Assembly: GCF_001429505.1 (NCBI RefSeq)
Contig: NZ_LMJW01000018.1
Span: 83,998 to 147,997 of the forward strand
Length of the DNA stretch: 64,000 nt
Direction of reading: 5' to 3'
DNA from: Allobosea sp. Root483D1
GTDB taxonomy: Bacteria > Pseudomonadota > Alphaproteobacteria > Rhizobiales > Beijerinckiaceae
Part shown: piece by piece, positions 16,247 through 26,747 of the stretch
Numbering within the stretch: the first letter of the stretch is position 1
Layout of the letters: each line of letters starts with the position of its first letter
Notes under the pieces: model-generated
Database searches by the model: none
The model's input: the letters and a program-made list of their open reading frames with translations, nothing else
Told to the model about the DNA's origin: nothing
Program-made: the position numbers and the translations under genes

Positions 16247-18031
16247 GTGAGCGTGGCGAACGAGAACAACGAAGACAGCAAGGCGCGGCCGGATTTCAGC
16301 GCGCTGCGCTCGTTCTGGCCCTATGCAATGGCGCAGAAGCAGCGGATCGCTTTCGCGCTCGTGGCCCTGATCGTCGCTTCGCTCGCGACGCTGGCGCTGC
16401 CCATGGCGGTCAGGCGCGTCATCGATGTCGGCTTCTCCGGCGGCGAGCAGCAGCTGGCGAACTCCTATTTCGCCATCCTGATCGCCGTCGTCGCGGTGCT
16501 GGCGCTGGCGAGCTCGTTCCGCTTCTATCTGGTGATGACGGTCGGCGAGCGCGTCGTCTCGCAATTGCGGGCCGACGTCTTCGCGCATCTGACCCGGCTC
16601 GAGCCGGCCTTCTTCGACGCCAGCCGGGCCGGCGACCTGGTTTCGCGCCTGACGGCCGATACGACGCAGATCAAGTCGACCTTCGCCTCGACCGCCTCGA
16701 TAGCCCTGCGCAACGCCATCATGTTCCTCGGCGCGCTGGCGCTGATGATCTTTACCAGCCCGCAGCTCTCGGCGATCGTGATCGGTGCGATCCCGCTGGT
16801 CGTGTTGCCGCTGGTGTTCTCGGGCCGCAGCGTGCGCAAGCGCGCCCGCGCCGCGCAGGACCGGCTCGCCGACGCCTCCGCCTTCGCTGCCGAGGCGATC
16901 GGGGCGATCCGGACCATGCAGTCCTTCGGGGCGGAGCGCGCCACGACGCTGCGCTTCCAGGGGGCCTCGGATGGCGCCTATGACGCTTCGCGCGATGCGA
17001 CGCGCTCGCGTGCCTGGCTTTCCGGCATCGCGATCTTCCTGGTCTCGGCCAGCGTCGTGCTGGTGCTCTGGGTTGGCGCGACCGAGGTCTTCGCCGGACG
17101 GATGAGCGGCGGGCGCCTGTCGCAATTCGTGCTCTACGCCGTGCTGGCGGCGAGCTCGCTCGGCCAGCTCTCGGAAGTCTATGGCGACATTTCGGCCGCG
17201 GCCGGCGCCGCCGGAAGGCTCGGCGAGATTCTTGCGACCAAGCCGGCCATCACCGCACCGCCCCATCCCAAGGCGTTGCCCACGCCGCCGGTTGGCGCGC
17301 TCAACTTCGAGGGCGTCTCCTTCCGCTATACCGGCCGCAGCAATCTCGCGCTGGCGGATCTCGACCTTGCGATCAAGCCGGGCGAGCGCGTCGCGCTGGT
17401 CGGCCCGTCCGGTGCCGGCAAGAGCACGGTGCTGCAACTGGCGCTGCGCTTCTACGATCCCTTCGCCGGCCGCGTCGTGGTCGATGGCGTCGCCGGGCCG
17501 GAAGCTGATCCGACCGATTGGCGGACTCGCTTTGCACTCGTGCCGCAGGAGCCGACCGTGTTCGGCGTCTCCGTCGCCGACAACATCGCCTATGGCCGCC
17601 CCGGAGCGAGCCGGGCGCAGATCGAAGAGGCAGCGCAGCTCGCCGCAGCTGACGGCTTCATCCGGGCCCTGCCTGAGGGCTACGACACCGTCATCGGCGA
17701 GCGCGGCGTCACGCTCTCGGGCGGCCAGCGCCAGCGCCTCGCCATCGCCCGCGCCGTGCTGAAGGACGCGCCGATCCTGCTGCTTGACGAGGCGACCTCG
17801 GCGCTCGATTCGGAAAGCGAGCGCGCCGTGCAGGACGCGCTCGACCGGTTGATGCAAGGGCGGACCACGCTGGTCGTGGCCCACCGCCTCGCCACCATCC
17901 TCTCCGCCGACCGCATCCTGGTGATGGAGGACGGGCGGGTGGTCGAGGAAGGCACGCATGCCGCCCTCGTCGCCAAGGGGGGGCTCTATGCACGCCTCGC
18001 CGCGCTCCAGTTCGGGCTGGAAGCGGCCTAG
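16247..18031 (+). CDS. ABC exporter, fused permease and ATPase
   Basis: This is a half-transporter of 594 residues expected to work as a homodimer in the inner membrane. Six transmembrane helices lie in about residues 25-320, followed by the nucleotide-binding domain with Walker [10 protein letters not shown], signature [14 protein letters not shown], Walker [13 protein letters not shown] and the H-loop VVAHRLATI. The family is the multidrug/lipid exporter group (ABCB/MsbA-like); the substrate is not predictable. The start is the GTG at 16247; a GTG two codons later is possible. Its stop directly abuts the stop of the convergent ankyrin gene. Confidence 0.9.
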   Translation: MSVANENNEDSKARPDFSALRSFWPYAMAQKQRIAFALVALIVASLATLALPMAVRRVIDVGFSGGEQQLANSYFAILIAVVAVLALASSFRFYLVMTVGERVVSQLRADVFAHLTRLEPAFFDASRAGDLVSRLTADTTQIKSTFASTASIALRNAIMFLGALALMIFTSPQLSAIVIGAIPLVVLPLVFSGRSVRKRARAAQDRLADASAFAAEAIGAIRTMQSFGAERATTLRFQGASDGAYDASRDATRSRAWLSGIAIFLVSASVVLVLWVGATEVFAGRMSGGRLSQFVLYAVLAASSLGQLSEVYGDISAAAGAAGRLGEILATKPAITAPPHPKALPTPPVGALNFEGVSFRYTGRSNLALADLDLAIKPGERVALVGPSGAGKSTVLQLALRFYDPFAGRVVVDGVAGPEADPTDWRTRFALVPQEPTVFGVSVADNIAYGRPGASRAQIEEAAQLAAADGFIRALPEGYDTVIGERGVTLSGGQRQRLAIARAVLKDAPILLLDEATSALDSESERAVQDALDRLMQGRTTLVVAHRLATILSADRILVMEDGRVVEEGTHAALVAKGGLYARLAALQFGLEAA

Positions 18032-19756
18032 TCAGCCTGCCGGCTGGAGAGCCGCTTCAAGCAGCGTCGCGGTGTCCAGCAGCCCCTGCTTGCGCGCCGC
18101 CTGCGCCGGCGTCAGCCCTTCCGCGTTCCGCATCGCTGGATCGGCACCCGCCGCCAGCAGGAATTCGGCGAGATCGCAGGCGCTGGTGTCGTGATCAGGC
18201 AGGCAGAACAAGGGCGGCTCGCCTGAGCGGGCCGACGCATTGGCGAGCGCAGGAGCCTCGGCGAAGAGCGTCTCCAGTCGCTCGATCTCGCCGGCCTGAC
18301 ACAGGGCTTCGATGTCGTGACTGCGCGAGGCCAGATAGATCTGCGCAGCGCTGGCGCCCTGATGACGCGCCCAGCCGAGCGGCGTCGAGCCATAGCGGCG
18401 CTCGATCGGATCGATCTCGGCACCCGCCTCGACCAAGAGCGCGACGATCTCGATCGCGTCGCTGCCGGCCGCCTCGTGCAGGGCGCGAACGCCGTCGCGA
18501 GTCTCAGCATCCGGCGAAACGCCGAGGCGCAGCGCGAGGGCCGCGATCTCCGCCTTGCCCTGCCGGATCGCGACCAGCAGCGGGGCCGGGCTGAGCAGGA
18601 AGTCCAGATTGCCGTCGAGAAGCCGGCGCGCCTCGGCTTCTTCGCCGCGGGCAACCGCGGCGGTGAAGGCCTCCTGCCCGCTGAGCTCGACCGGGCTGGC
18701 GCCATTGTCGACGAGCAGGCCGACGAGATCGCTGCGGCCGTCGATCATGGCCTGCTTGACCAGGCTCTGCTTCGAATAGGCGTTGAGCACCTGCGCCCGG
18801 GCGCCATGGGCGAGGAGCCAGGCGGCGCGTTTCGGCTGGCGCGGCACGGCGTTGCCGAGCAAATAGTCGAGCGGCGGCGCCGGCAATTCGCGTACAGGCT
18901 CGTGCCAGCGCCCGGTCTCGCCGCGCTTTTCCGTCTCACTCCAGAGCAGATCGAGCCAGAACACCTCGTCAGCGCCGAGCGACGAGTTGTAGAGCGCCTG
19001 GCCGTTGAGCGGGTCGGCGCCGCGAGCGATCATCAACTGCGCCAGCGCCTCTGCCTGCGGATGCGGCGGCTGATTGCCTTCGCCGCCGCCGATGACGCCG
19101 GTCAGTGGCGTGAAATGGTTGCTGCCGTCGCTGAACAGTGCGTTCGGAGCGGCGCCATGGTCGAGCAGGAGCTGCGCGATAGCGACGGCGTTGCGCGACA
19201 GGGCCTCGTTCGGCAGGCGGGTGAAGGCGAGACGGAGCAGCGGCTTCCAGCCGTCGAAATCGCTCGGTCTGTCCGCCAGTGCCGCGTCCTTGCCGAGAAA
19301 GCTGCGGACAGCGTCAAGGTCATGCGCGGCGACGGCGGTGTGGATGCTGTCGCCGACGATCTCGGGGTGGCGTTCGAGCAGGCGCTGCGCCAGCGCGCCG
19401 CGCGCCGGCCGATCAGCCTCGTATGTGCCCCAATTTTGCGTGCCCGGCCTGACGCCGTAGCGCAGCACCGACTTCTCCAGGAACAGCGCGACGAGCGCGG
19501 CACGGCCGCGCGCCGCAGCCTCCCGCGCAGCGAGTTCCTGCTTCAGCGCTGCCCAGTTCGCCAGCCCGTAGTCGCGGGCGAGCGCGTGCTGGACCTCGCG
19601 CAGCTTTGCCGCACCGGCGTGGTTCGGGATCAGCTTACGGAAACGGGCAAGGGCCTCGGTGTCGCCGGCCTCGATCTCCTTCAGCCAGCGCTTGGCCTGG
19701 CGACGGATCGTCTCGAGGGTCGAACGGGGCGTGAGTTCACGGGTGGGATCAGACAT
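18032..19756 (-). CDS. Ankyrin repeat protein
   Basis: This 574-residue protein has an N-terminal basic helical region (RRQAKRWLKEIEAGDTEALARF) followed by several ankyrin-like repeats. These are clearest near the C-terminus: GVRALHEAAGSDAIEIVALLVEAGAEID, then YGSTPLGWARHQGA and DLAEFLLAAGADPAMRNAEGLTPAQAARKQG. No signal peptide or transmembrane segment is seen, so it is probably cytoplasmic. Partners are unknown. Its stop meets the stop of the ABC exporter without any gap, so one gene's transcript probably runs into the other. Confidence 0.82.
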   Translation of the reverse strand: MSDPTRELTPRSTLETIRRQAKRWLKEIEAGDTEALARFRKLIPNHAGAAKLREVQHALARDYGLANWAALKQELAAREAAARGRAALVALFLEKSVLRYGVRPGTQNWGTYEADRPARGALAQRLLERHPEIVGDSIHTAVAAHDLDAVRSFLGKDAALADRPSDFDGWKPLLRLAFTRLPNEALSRNAVAIAQLLLDHGAAPNALFSDGSNHFTPLTGVIGGGEGNQPPHPQAEALAQLMIARGADPLNGQALYNSSLGADEVFWLDLLWSETEKRGETGRWHEPVRELPAPPLDYLLGNAVPRQPKRAAWLLAHGARAQVLNAYSKQSLVKQAMIDGRSDLVGLLVDNGASPVELSGQEAFTAAVARGEEAEARRLLDGNLDFLLSPAPLLVAIRQGKAEIAALALRLGVSPDAETRDGVRALHEAAGSDAIEIVALLVEAGAEIDPIERRYGSTPLGWARHQGASAAQIYLASRSHDIEALCQAGEIERLETLFAEAPALANASARSGEPPLFCLPDHDTSACDLAEFLLAAGADPAMRNAEGLTPAQAARKQGLLDTATLLEAALQPAG

Positions 19757-19834
19757 GGGTCTTCCTTCCGAGGAAAGCCTGATGTCCGCTCGACAGGCCG
19801 GAAGAAAGCGAGATGCGATGTCTTCGCTTCAGAT

Positions 19835-19985
19835 TATGGGTGGGAGCAGGCTCCCTTGCCGCGGACTGGTGGCGCCCCATGCGCTCTACGGCGATGAAAA
19901 CCGCATGACGCCAGCGAAGTCAATCGCCGTCGGTGCGGGCTGCGAGCCGCATTCGTCCTTACCGCCTGGTCGCTCCGGACAATGC
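19835..19985 (-). ncRNA. ssrS: Candidate 6S RNA (SsrS)
   Basis: The gap downstream of zapA on the same strand holds a sequence that folds into a long rod. Read on the minus strand, GGAG...CAGGC (19976-19964) pairs with GCCTGCTCC (19851-19843) as a closing stem. Inside is a purine-rich internal bubble. Then ATGCG-CTC pairs with GAG-CGCAT, and an 8-bp apical stem ACGGCGAT (19930-19923) pairs with ATCGCCGT (19895-19888). 6S RNA genes usually lie next to zapA in proteobacteria. Ends are approximate, and identity rests on position and fold, not on sequence match. Confidence 0.45.
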
Positions 19986-19994
19986 CTGCGCAGC

Positions 19995-20363
19995 CTAGCC
20001 GGTTTGCCCCGGCAGCAGACTCCTCGCCACACCCTCGATGCGCTCGGCTGCGGCGTTGAGCACGGCTGCGGCCTTCTCTTCCAATTCGCCGGCGCGCTGG
20101 TCGGCGAAGCCGGCATCGCCCTGCAGCGACTGCAGGCGGCCTTCCAGCGTCTCGACCTTCTTCTTCAGCTCGGTGACCTCGTCGGCGACCATCAGCGCCG
20201 CCATGACGTGCAGGCGCATGTCGCCGATCTCGCCGAAGGCCTGGCGCATCTCCTCGATCTTGCCGTCATAGAGCTGCGCGAGCGCCTCCAGATGCGGCTC
20301 CTCGCCCTCGCCGCAGGCCATGCGGTAGGCCTTGCCGGAGATGGTGACGTTGACCTGGGGCAT
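19995..20363 (-). CDS. zapA: Cell division protein ZapA
   Basis: This 122-residue FtsZ-associated protein stabilises the Z-ring. The N-terminal beta-hairpin domain starts MPQVNVTISGKAYRMACGEGEE and contains the conserved ALAQLYDGKI segment. The C-terminal half is a coiled coil (VTELKKKVETLEGRLQ) that mediates dimer and tetramer formation. Its ATG overlaps the stop of the DUF4164 gene by one base (TGATG), indicating coupled translation. Confidence 0.9.
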   Translation of the reverse strand: MPQVNVTISGKAYRMACGEGEEPHLEALAQLYDGKIEEMRQAFGEIGDMRLHVMAALMVADEVTELKKKVETLEGRLQSLQGDAGFADQRAGELEEKAAAVLNAAAERIEGVARSLLPGQTG

Positions 20364-20671
20364 CAGGCGTCCTGCTCGGCTTCTTCGTCGGGGTGGGCTT
20401 CGACGCGCGCGATCACTTCGGCGAGCGCCGTCATGGCGCGGTCGAGCTTGCGATCGACCTCTTCCGCGACGCCCTGGACCTGGCCGACCCGGGCCATGGC
20501 ACCGTCCAATTCGACGGCGAGGCGAGCGCGATCGTCCTGCATCAAAGTGAGTTCGGTTTCGAGATTGGCCCGGCCACGCTCGACCTCGAGCCGCCTGCGA
20601 GCAGCTGCCTCGAGTTGGCCGAGCGCGCTTTCGAGGCGCGACAGGGCGTGATCCAGTCCTGGAGACGCCAC
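20363..20671 (-). CDS. DUF4164 coiled-coil protein upstream of zapA
   Basis: This small helical protein of 102 residues is of the DUF4164 type, commonly paired with zapA in Hyphomicrobiales. Almost the whole length is heptad-like (LDHALSRLESALGQLEAAARRR; then VDRKLDRAMTALAEVIARV), predicting a coiled coil. The start is the GTG at 20671 with GGAAG upstream; the ATG at 20707 lacks a ribosome site. Its function is unknown, but the overlap with zapA suggests a division role. It is divergent from tkt. Confidence 0.78.
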   Translation of the reverse strand: MASPGLDHALSRLESALGQLEAAARRRLEVERGRANLETELTLMQDDRARLAVELDGAMARVGQVQGVAEEVDRKLDRAMTALAEVIARVEAHPDEEAEQDA

Positions 20672-20744
20672 GCTTCTTCCTCTGCAGGCCGGCCGGAGCC
20701 GGTTCATCCGATTCGGAAGCCTAGTTTAACAAATGTGAGCGTGG

Positions 20745-20754
20745 AAAGCGCTTT
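20745..20754. promoter_or_regulatory. LacI-family-like operator upstream of tkt
   Basis: AAAGCGCTTT is a perfect 10-bp palindrome with the ANCGNT core typical of LacI-family sites. It lies in the divergent region between the DUF4164/zapA genes and tkt. CceR-type regulators of central carbon metabolism in alphaproteobacteria belong to this family; the assignment is inference. Confidence 0.35.
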
Positions 20755-20813
20755 AGGTGTCTCCGCGATCCGCGTGCCCTGTTGGCAGTGGATATCCGGC
20801 CGTCTCAGGCGAA

Positions 20814-20842
20814 TTGACTCCGCTTGAGCGGGCAGCCTATCG
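20814..20842 (+). promoter_or_regulatory. Sigma-70-type promoter for tkt
   Basis: TTGACT is followed after 17 bases by CTATCG, close to the alphaproteobacterial consensus (TTGAC, CTATAT). It lies 80 bases before the tkt start. Confidence 0.45.
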
Positions 20843-20924
20843 AACGCGCGACCTTTTCCATGTTCGCCGCTCGCTGCCGGCCGGCACCGGCGCGAGCCCT
20901 TGTCCCGTCCGCCGGAGAGATTCC

Positions 20925-22928
20925 ATGACGACGTCCGCGATCGACCGCGCCCAGCACGAGCGGCTCGCCAATGCCATCCGCTCCCTCGCCATGGACGGCG
21001 TCGAGCAGGCGAAGTCCGGCCATCCCGGCCTGCCGATGGGCGCAGCCGACGTCGCCACGGTGCTGTTCACCCGCATCCTGAAATACGATGCGGCCGAGCC
21101 GCGCTGGCCTGATCGCGACCGCTTCGTGCTCTCGGCCGGCCATGGCTCGATGCTGATCTACGCGCTGCTCTATCTCACCGGCACGCCGGGCCTGGAGCTT
21201 GACGACCTCAAGAAGTTCCGCCAGCTCGAATCGAAGACGCCCGGTCACCCTGAGAACTTCATGACCGCCGGCGTCGAGACCACGACCGGTCCGCTCGGCC
21301 AGGGTCTCGCCACCGCCGTCGGCATGGCGATGGCCGAGCGCATGCTCGCCGCCGAGTTCGGCAAGAAGCTGGTCGATCACAAGACCTACGTCCTCGCCTC
21401 CGACGGCGACCTGATGGAGGGCATCAGCCAGGAGGCGATCGCGCTCGCCGGTCATCAGAAGCTGAACAAGCTGATCGTATTTTGGGACGATAACGGCATT
21501 TCGATCGACGGCCCGCTCTCGATCTCCGACTCGGTCGATCAGGTCGCGCGCTTCAAGGCCTGCGGCTGGAAGGCCGAGCGCGTCGACGGGCATGATCCCG
21601 ATGCGATCGAGGCGGCGGTCCGCCGCGCCCAGAAGTCGAACAAGCCGACGCTGATCGCCTGCAAGACCGTGATCGGCTTCGGTGCGCCGAAGAAGGCCGG
21701 CACTTCCAAGGCGCATGGCGAGCCGCTCGGCGCCGAAGAACTCGCCGCCGCCAAGAAGGCGCTCGGCATCACCGGCGGGCCGTTCGAGGTCGCGGCCGAC
21801 GTGCTCAAGGCCTGGCGCGGCTTCGGCGCCACCGGCTTCGCCGAGCGCAAGGACTGGAATACGCGCCTCGCGGCGCTGTCCGAGCGCAAGCGCGGCGAGT
21901 TCGAGCGCCGCCTGTCGCTGACCCCGCCGGCCAAGCTCGCCAAGGCGCTCGTCGCCCACAAGAAGGCGCTGGCTGCGAGCCCGGTCACGGTCGCGACCCG
22001 CAAGGCCTCGGAGCTGGCGCTTGAAGCCATCATGCCGATCATGCCGGAGCTGGTGATGGGCTCGGCCGACCTGACGCCGTCCAACAACACCCGCACCAAG
22101 GCGGCCGAGGACTTCACGCCGAAGACCCCGAAGGGCCGCTATGTCCGCTACGGCATCCGCGAGCACGGCATGGCTGCGGCGATGAACGGCATCACCCTGC
22201 ATGGCGGCTTCCGCACTGCCGGCGGCACCTTCCTGGTCTTCGCCGATTATGCCCGCCCGTCGATGCGGCTCGCCGCGCTGATGGGGCTGCCGGTCGTCTA
22301 CGTCATGACCCATGATTCGATCGGCCTCGGCGAGGATGGCCCGACCCATCAGCCGGTCGAGCAGATCGCCAGCTTGCGCGCCATGCCGAACATGCGCGTG
22401 CTGCGCCCCGCCGATGCGATCGAGACGGCCGAAGCCTGGCAGATCGCGCTGGAGCGCACCGACGGACCGACCGTGCTGGCGCTCTCGCGCCAGAACCTCG
22501 CGCCGGTGCGCACCGACGGCACGGCGACGAACCGTTCGGCCAAGGGCGCCTATGAGCTTTTGGCGGCCGAAGGCGGAAAGGCGCAGGTCTCGCTCTTTGC
22601 CTCGGGCTCCGAGGTCGAGATCGCGGTCGCTGCCCGCAAGCTCCTGGCCGACAAGGGCATTCGCGCCCGCGTGGTCTCGGTGCCGTCGCTCGAAGCGCTG
22701 CTGGAGCAGGACGAGGCGACCAAGGCTGCCATCATCGGCGAGGCGCCTATCAAGATCGCGGTCGAGGCCGCCGTGCGCTTCGGCTGGGATGGCGTGATCG
22801 GCGCCGATGGCAGCTTCGTCGGCATGTCCTCCTTCGGGGCGAGCGGCCCCTACAAGGAGGTCTACAAGCATTTCGGCATCACGCCGGAGGCGGTGGCCGA
22901 AGCCGCGATCAAGCGTCACAACGGCTGA
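20925..22928 (+). CDS. tkt: Transketolase
   Basis: This 667-residue thiamine-diphosphate enzyme transfers two-carbon units between sugar phosphates in the pentose phosphate pathway and, if present, the Calvin cycle. The N-terminal region has [13 protein letters not shown]. The TPP-binding segment reads [14 protein letters not shown] and ends in VFWDDN. The pyrimidine domain carries [15 protein letters not shown] and [18 protein letters not shown]. The start at 20925 follows GGAGAGA. It heads the tkt-gap-pgk-fba block. Confidence 0.96.
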   Translation: MTTSAIDRAQHERLANAIRSLAMDGVEQAKSGHPGLPMGAADVATVLFTRILKYDAAEPRWPDRDRFVLSAGHGSMLIYALLYLTGTPGLELDDLKKFRQLESKTPGHPENFMTAGVETTTGPLGQGLATAVGMAMAERMLAAEFGKKLVDHKTYVLASDGDLMEGISQEAIALAGHQKLNKLIVFWDDNGISIDGPLSISDSVDQVARFKACGWKAERVDGHDPDAIEAAVRRAQKSNKPTLIACKTVIGFGAPKKAGTSKAHGEPLGAEELAAAKKALGITGGPFEVAADVLKAWRGFGATGFAERKDWNTRLAALSERKRGEFERRLSLTPPAKLAKALVAHKKALAASPVTVATRKASELALEAIMPIMPELVMGSADLTPSNNTRTKAAEDFTPKTPKGRYVRYGIREHGMAAAMNGITLHGGFRTAGGTFLVFADYARPSMRLAALMGLPVVYVMTHDSIGLGEDGPTHQPVEQIASLRAMPNMRVLRPADAIETAEAWQIALERTDGPTVLALSRQNLAPVRTDGTATNRSAKGAYELLAAEGGKAQVSLFASGSEVEIAVAARKLLADKGIRARVVSVPSLEALLEQDEATKAAIIGEAPIKIAVEAAVRFGWDGVIGADGSFVGMSSFGASGPYKEVYKHFGITPEAVAEAAIKRHNG

Positions 22929-22999
22929 CCTCCTTGAAATTTTTAAGGCCTGCCCTTGCGTTCCGCCATGGTTTGGCCGATTTGCCCGCGTGAATGACG

Positions 23000-23013
23000 C
23001 CGGCTTAAGCCGG
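23000..23013. promoter_or_regulatory. Perfect 14-bp palindrome before gap
   Basis: CCGGCTTAAGCCGG lies 25 bases upstream of the gap start codon, in the 5' leader. It could be an operator or an mRNA hairpin next to the ribosome site GAAGGAGAGG. Confidence 0.35.
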
Positions 23014-23037
23014 TGAACGGCGAAGGAGAGGATTGAG

Positions 23038-24048
<1,011 letters not shown>

Positions 24049-24118
24049 CCCACATTTCTGCTGCGGCCGCGCCTTCCCGGAGCGGCCGCGCCTACCCCGC
24101 CGAGGAACGGACCGCGCA

Positions 24119-24583
24119 ATGAACAAGATCGAGCCGACCGTCGCCACGCCGACCACGCCCGTCGAGACCATCGCCGTGCCGCCGGCCCCGAGCATGGCCG
24201 AGATCGCCGCAGCCCGTGTCCCCGAGCCGAAGCCGGCTGAGCCGCTTGCGCCGAGCGACCCGCGCAAGCTCGACCAGCTCTCGCGCATCGAGGACAAGAC
24301 GGCGCGGATCGAAGAGAAGTTCGCGCGCTACGAAGCGGTCCTGACCCGCGCCGAGGCCTCGCTGGAGCGCAGCGCCCAGAAGGTCGACCTCGCCGCCGGC
24401 ACCATGGACTTCGCCGGCCTGCGCGAGGAACTTTCGTCGCTGCGCCAGCGCGTCAACGCCACGCCGCGTTTCGGCGCGCTGCTGCTCACCGGCATCGTCA
24501 CGGCGGTCCTGACCGTCATCCTGACGGTGATCGTGCTGAAGGCCGGCGTCCCCGGCGTGCTGCCGCCGATCCTGCCGCGATGA
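24119..24583 (+). CDS. C-terminally anchored membrane protein, unknown
   Basis: This is a 154-residue protein of no recognised family. The first 60 residues are rich in proline, alanine and threonine. Residues about 60-105 form a likely coiled coil (LDQLSRIEDKTARIEEKFARYEAVL). A single transmembrane helix near the end reads LLTGIVTAVLTVILTVIVL. The topology suggests an inner-membrane anchored cytoplasmic coiled coil. It lies in the gap-pgk operon and its stop overlaps the next gene by four bases, so it is co-translated with the glycolipid-binding protein gene. Confidence 0.7.
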   Translation: MNKIEPTVATPTTPVETIAVPPAPSMAEIAAARVPEPKPAEPLAPSDPRKLDQLSRIEDKTARIEEKFARYEAVLTRAEASLERSAQKVDLAAGTMDFAGLREELSSLRQRVNATPRFGALLLTGIVTAVLTVILTVIVLKAGVPGVLPPILPR

Positions 24584-25149
24584 GCTTCCGCCCGGCCGCC
24601 GATCTCGCGGACGGGCGCAGTGTCCGCTGGCGGGCGCTGGAAGGCGACGGGCTCGAGCATCTCACGCTGCGGACGGATACGAACGGCCTTCGCGCCGAGG
24701 CGGCGCTGATCGGCGAACGCGACGGCCAGCGCTACGGCGCGACCTATCGCATCGACTGCGATCCTGACTTCACGGTCCGGGCCTTCGATATCGCGGCGAC
24801 TGATGGCCGCAAGCTCGCCATGTCGAGGCGGGGCGGCGGCTGGCACGACAGCGAGCGCGGCCATTTGCCGACCTTCGACGGTTGCGTCGACATCGACCTC
24901 TCCGCGACACCTTTCACCAACACGCTGCCGATCCGCCGCTGCGCCTGGCAGGCGGGCCAGCAGCGGCGGATCGCTATGCTCTTCGTACCCTTCGACAGTT
25001 TCGAGCCCTTCGTCACCGAGCAGGTCTATACCTGCTTCGCGCCGAGGCTCTTCCGGTTCGAGACGGCCGATGGCAGTTTCAGCGCCGAGCTTCCTGTCGA
25101 CGAGGACGGCCTCGTCATAGATTATCCCAGCCTGTTTCAACGTCTTTGA
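24580..25149 (+). CDS. Putative glycolipid-binding protein
   Basis: This 189-residue protein resembles the putative glycolipid-binding family (PF06475 as I remember it). The hallmark is [21 protein letters not shown] near residue 100, preceded by GLEHLTLR and followed by an end segment [14 protein letters not shown]. There is no signal peptide, so it is cytoplasmic. Its ATG overlaps the stop of the preceding membrane protein gene (ATGA). The biological role of the family is poorly known, and its place between gap and pgk is unexplained. Confidence 0.75.
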   Translation: MSFRPAADLADGRSVRWRALEGDGLEHLTLRTDTNGLRAEAALIGERDGQRYGATYRIDCDPDFTVRAFDIAATDGRKLAMSRRGGGWHDSERGHLPTFDGCVDIDLSATPFTNTLPIRRCAWQAGQQRRIAMLFVPFDSFEPFVTEQVYTCFAPRLFRFETADGSFSAELPVDEDGLVIDYPSLFQRL

Positions 25150-25160
25150 GAGAGCCCTCC

Positions 25161-26354
25161 ATGCCCGCTTTCCGCACCCTCGACGACGCCGATCTCGCCG
25201 GCAAGCGCGTCCTCGTCCGTGTCGATCTCAACGTGCCGACGGAGGAGGGCAGGGTCACCGATACCACCCGCATCGACCGCATCCTGCCGACGATCCGCGA
25301 GATCGCGCAGAAGGGCGGCAAGGTCATCCTGCTCGCGCATTTCGGCAGGCCGAAGGGGCGTGACGAGAAGAACAGCCTGCGGCAGGTGGTGCCGGCGCTG
25401 GCGCATGCGCTCGGCCAGCCGGTGATCTTCGTCGGCGACTGCATCGGTGCGGAAGCGCCGAAGGCGATCGCCGCCGCCAAGAATGGCGAGATCCTGTTGC
25501 TCGAAAACACCCGCTTCCACGCCGGCGACGAGGCGAATGATCCCGACTTCGTCAAGGCGCTCGCCGCCAATGGCGATCTTTATGTCAACGACGCCTTCTC
25601 GGCGGCCCATCGCGCCCATGCCTCGACGGAAGGACTCGCGCATCTGCTGCCAGCCTATGCCGGGCGCACCATGCAGGCCGAGCTGGAGGCGCTCTCGGCC
25701 GGGCTCGACAACCCGGCGCGGCCGGTGATGGCGATCGTCGGCGGCGCCAAGGTCTCGACCAAGCTCGAGCTGCTCGGCAATCTCGTCAAGAAGGTCGACG
25801 TGCTCGTCATCGGTGGCGGCATGGCCAACACCTTCCTCGCCGCGCGCGGCGTCACTGTCGGCAAGTCGCTGTGCGAGCACGACCTCGCTGGCACCGCCCG
25901 CGAAATCGAGGAAAAGGCCAAGGCGGCCGGCTGCGAGATCATCCTGCCGGTCGATGCGCTGGTTGCGCGCGAGTTCAGGGCCAATCCCGGCCACCGCGTC
26001 GTCTCGATCGGCGAGGTCGGACCGGACGAGATGATCCTCGACGCCGGCCCGCTCAGCGTCGCCGAGGTCGTGCTCAAGCTCAACACCGTGAAGACCATGG
26101 TCTGGAACGGGCCCTTCGGCGCCTTCGAGCTGCCGCCTTTCGACACCGCGACGGTTGCGGTGGCGAAGGCGGTGGCGGAGCGCGTCCAGAACGGCAAGCT
26201 CGTCGCGGTCGCCGGTGGCGGCGATACGGTCGCGGCGATGAACCATGCCGGCGTCGCCGAGGACCTTACCTATGTCTCGACCGCCGGCGGCGCCTTCCTC
26301 GAATGGATGGAAGGCAAGGCCCTGCCGGGCGTCGAGGCGCTGCGGAAGAGCTGA
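25161..26354 (+). CDS. pgk: Phosphoglycerate kinase
   Basis: This 397-residue enzyme transfers phosphate between 1,3-bisphosphoglycerate and ADP. The N-terminal domain starts with [12 protein letters not shown] and contains the substrate arginines in AHFGRPKG. The nucleotide domain includes [13 protein letters not shown] and the C-terminal [11 protein letters not shown]. It follows the glycolipid-binding gene after 11 bases, consistent with a gap-x-x-pgk transcript. Confidence 0.97.
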   Translation: MPAFRTLDDADLAGKRVLVRVDLNVPTEEGRVTDTTRIDRILPTIREIAQKGGKVILLAHFGRPKGRDEKNSLRQVVPALAHALGQPVIFVGDCIGAEAPKAIAAAKNGEILLLENTRFHAGDEANDPDFVKALAANGDLYVNDAFSAAHRAHASTEGLAHLLPAYAGRTMQAELEALSAGLDNPARPVMAIVGGAKVSTKLELLGNLVKKVDVLVIGGGMANTFLAARGVTVGKSLCEHDLAGTAREIEEKAKAAGCEIILPVDALVAREFRANPGHRVVSIGEVGPDEMILDAGPLSVAEVVLKLNTVKTMVWNGPFGAFELPPFDTATVAVAKAVAERVQNGKLVAVAGGGDTVAAMNHAGVAEDLTYVSTAGGAFLEWMEGKALPGVEALRKS

Positions 26355-26373
26355 GCTGAACCGCAGTTTCCGG

Positions 26374-26402
26374 TTGCGAAACGCAATGTTTATGCTATGT
26401 TC
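26374..26402 (+). promoter_or_regulatory. Promoter candidate, possibly for a leaderless mRNA
   Basis: TTGCGA and TATGTT are 16 bases apart. The -10 element ends about 7 bases before the ATG at 26409, so transcription would begin at or next to that start codon. Confidence 0.35.
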
Positions 26403-26408
26403 TCGCGC

Positions 26409-26654
26409 ATGAGCGAGAACGTGCAGACGGCAATGTACGAGATCCTGAAAAAGATTCAGGCGCAGCTCTCCGAGCACGACAAGCGCTTCGACGCCGTGGA
26501 CAAGCGCTTCGACGAGCTCGGCGACCTCGTTCGCAAGCAGCGGCGAGACACTGCTGGTTTGCTGGTTATGGCGAAGTCCGTAACTGGCAATTTCGCCGAG
26601 GAACTCGCAGCGATCGAGGAACGTGTCCGGGTCCTGGAAGCGCGCGGGCGTTGA
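26409..26654 (+). CDS. Small coiled-coil protein of unknown function
   Basis: This 81-residue, highly charged helical protein (85 residues if the ATG at 26397 is used) has no signal peptide. A tandem near-repeat, KRFDAVDKRFDELGDLVRKQ, followed by an amphipathic C-terminal helix (FAEELAAIEERVRVLEARGR), predicts a coiled coil. The upstream ATG at 26397 overlaps the likely -10 box, so the ATG at 26409 is preferred, and the mRNA may lack a leader. It sits between pgk and fba; no function is recognised. Confidence 0.55.
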   Translation: MSENVQTAMYEILKKIQAQLSEHDKRFDAVDKRFDELGDLVRKQRRDTAGLLVMAKSVTGNFAEELAAIEERVRVLEARGR

Positions 26655-26747
26655 TCGCGTTCACGTTTTCAGCCGGTTTCGCTTTGCGTCCGCCACAGTT
26701 CGATTCTAAACCCTCCGGATAAAGCAGAGCCCAACCGGAGGATCATC

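Noticed and set aside
15672..16250. Plus-strand frame covering the repeat and the rpmE region
   Set aside because: It runs through a repeat and a terminator and is antisense to ribosomal protein L31.
16103..17959. 618-residue minus-strand frame opposite the ABC exporter
   Set aside because: The plus-strand exporter is complete with all ATPase motifs; the antisense product has no recognisable fold.
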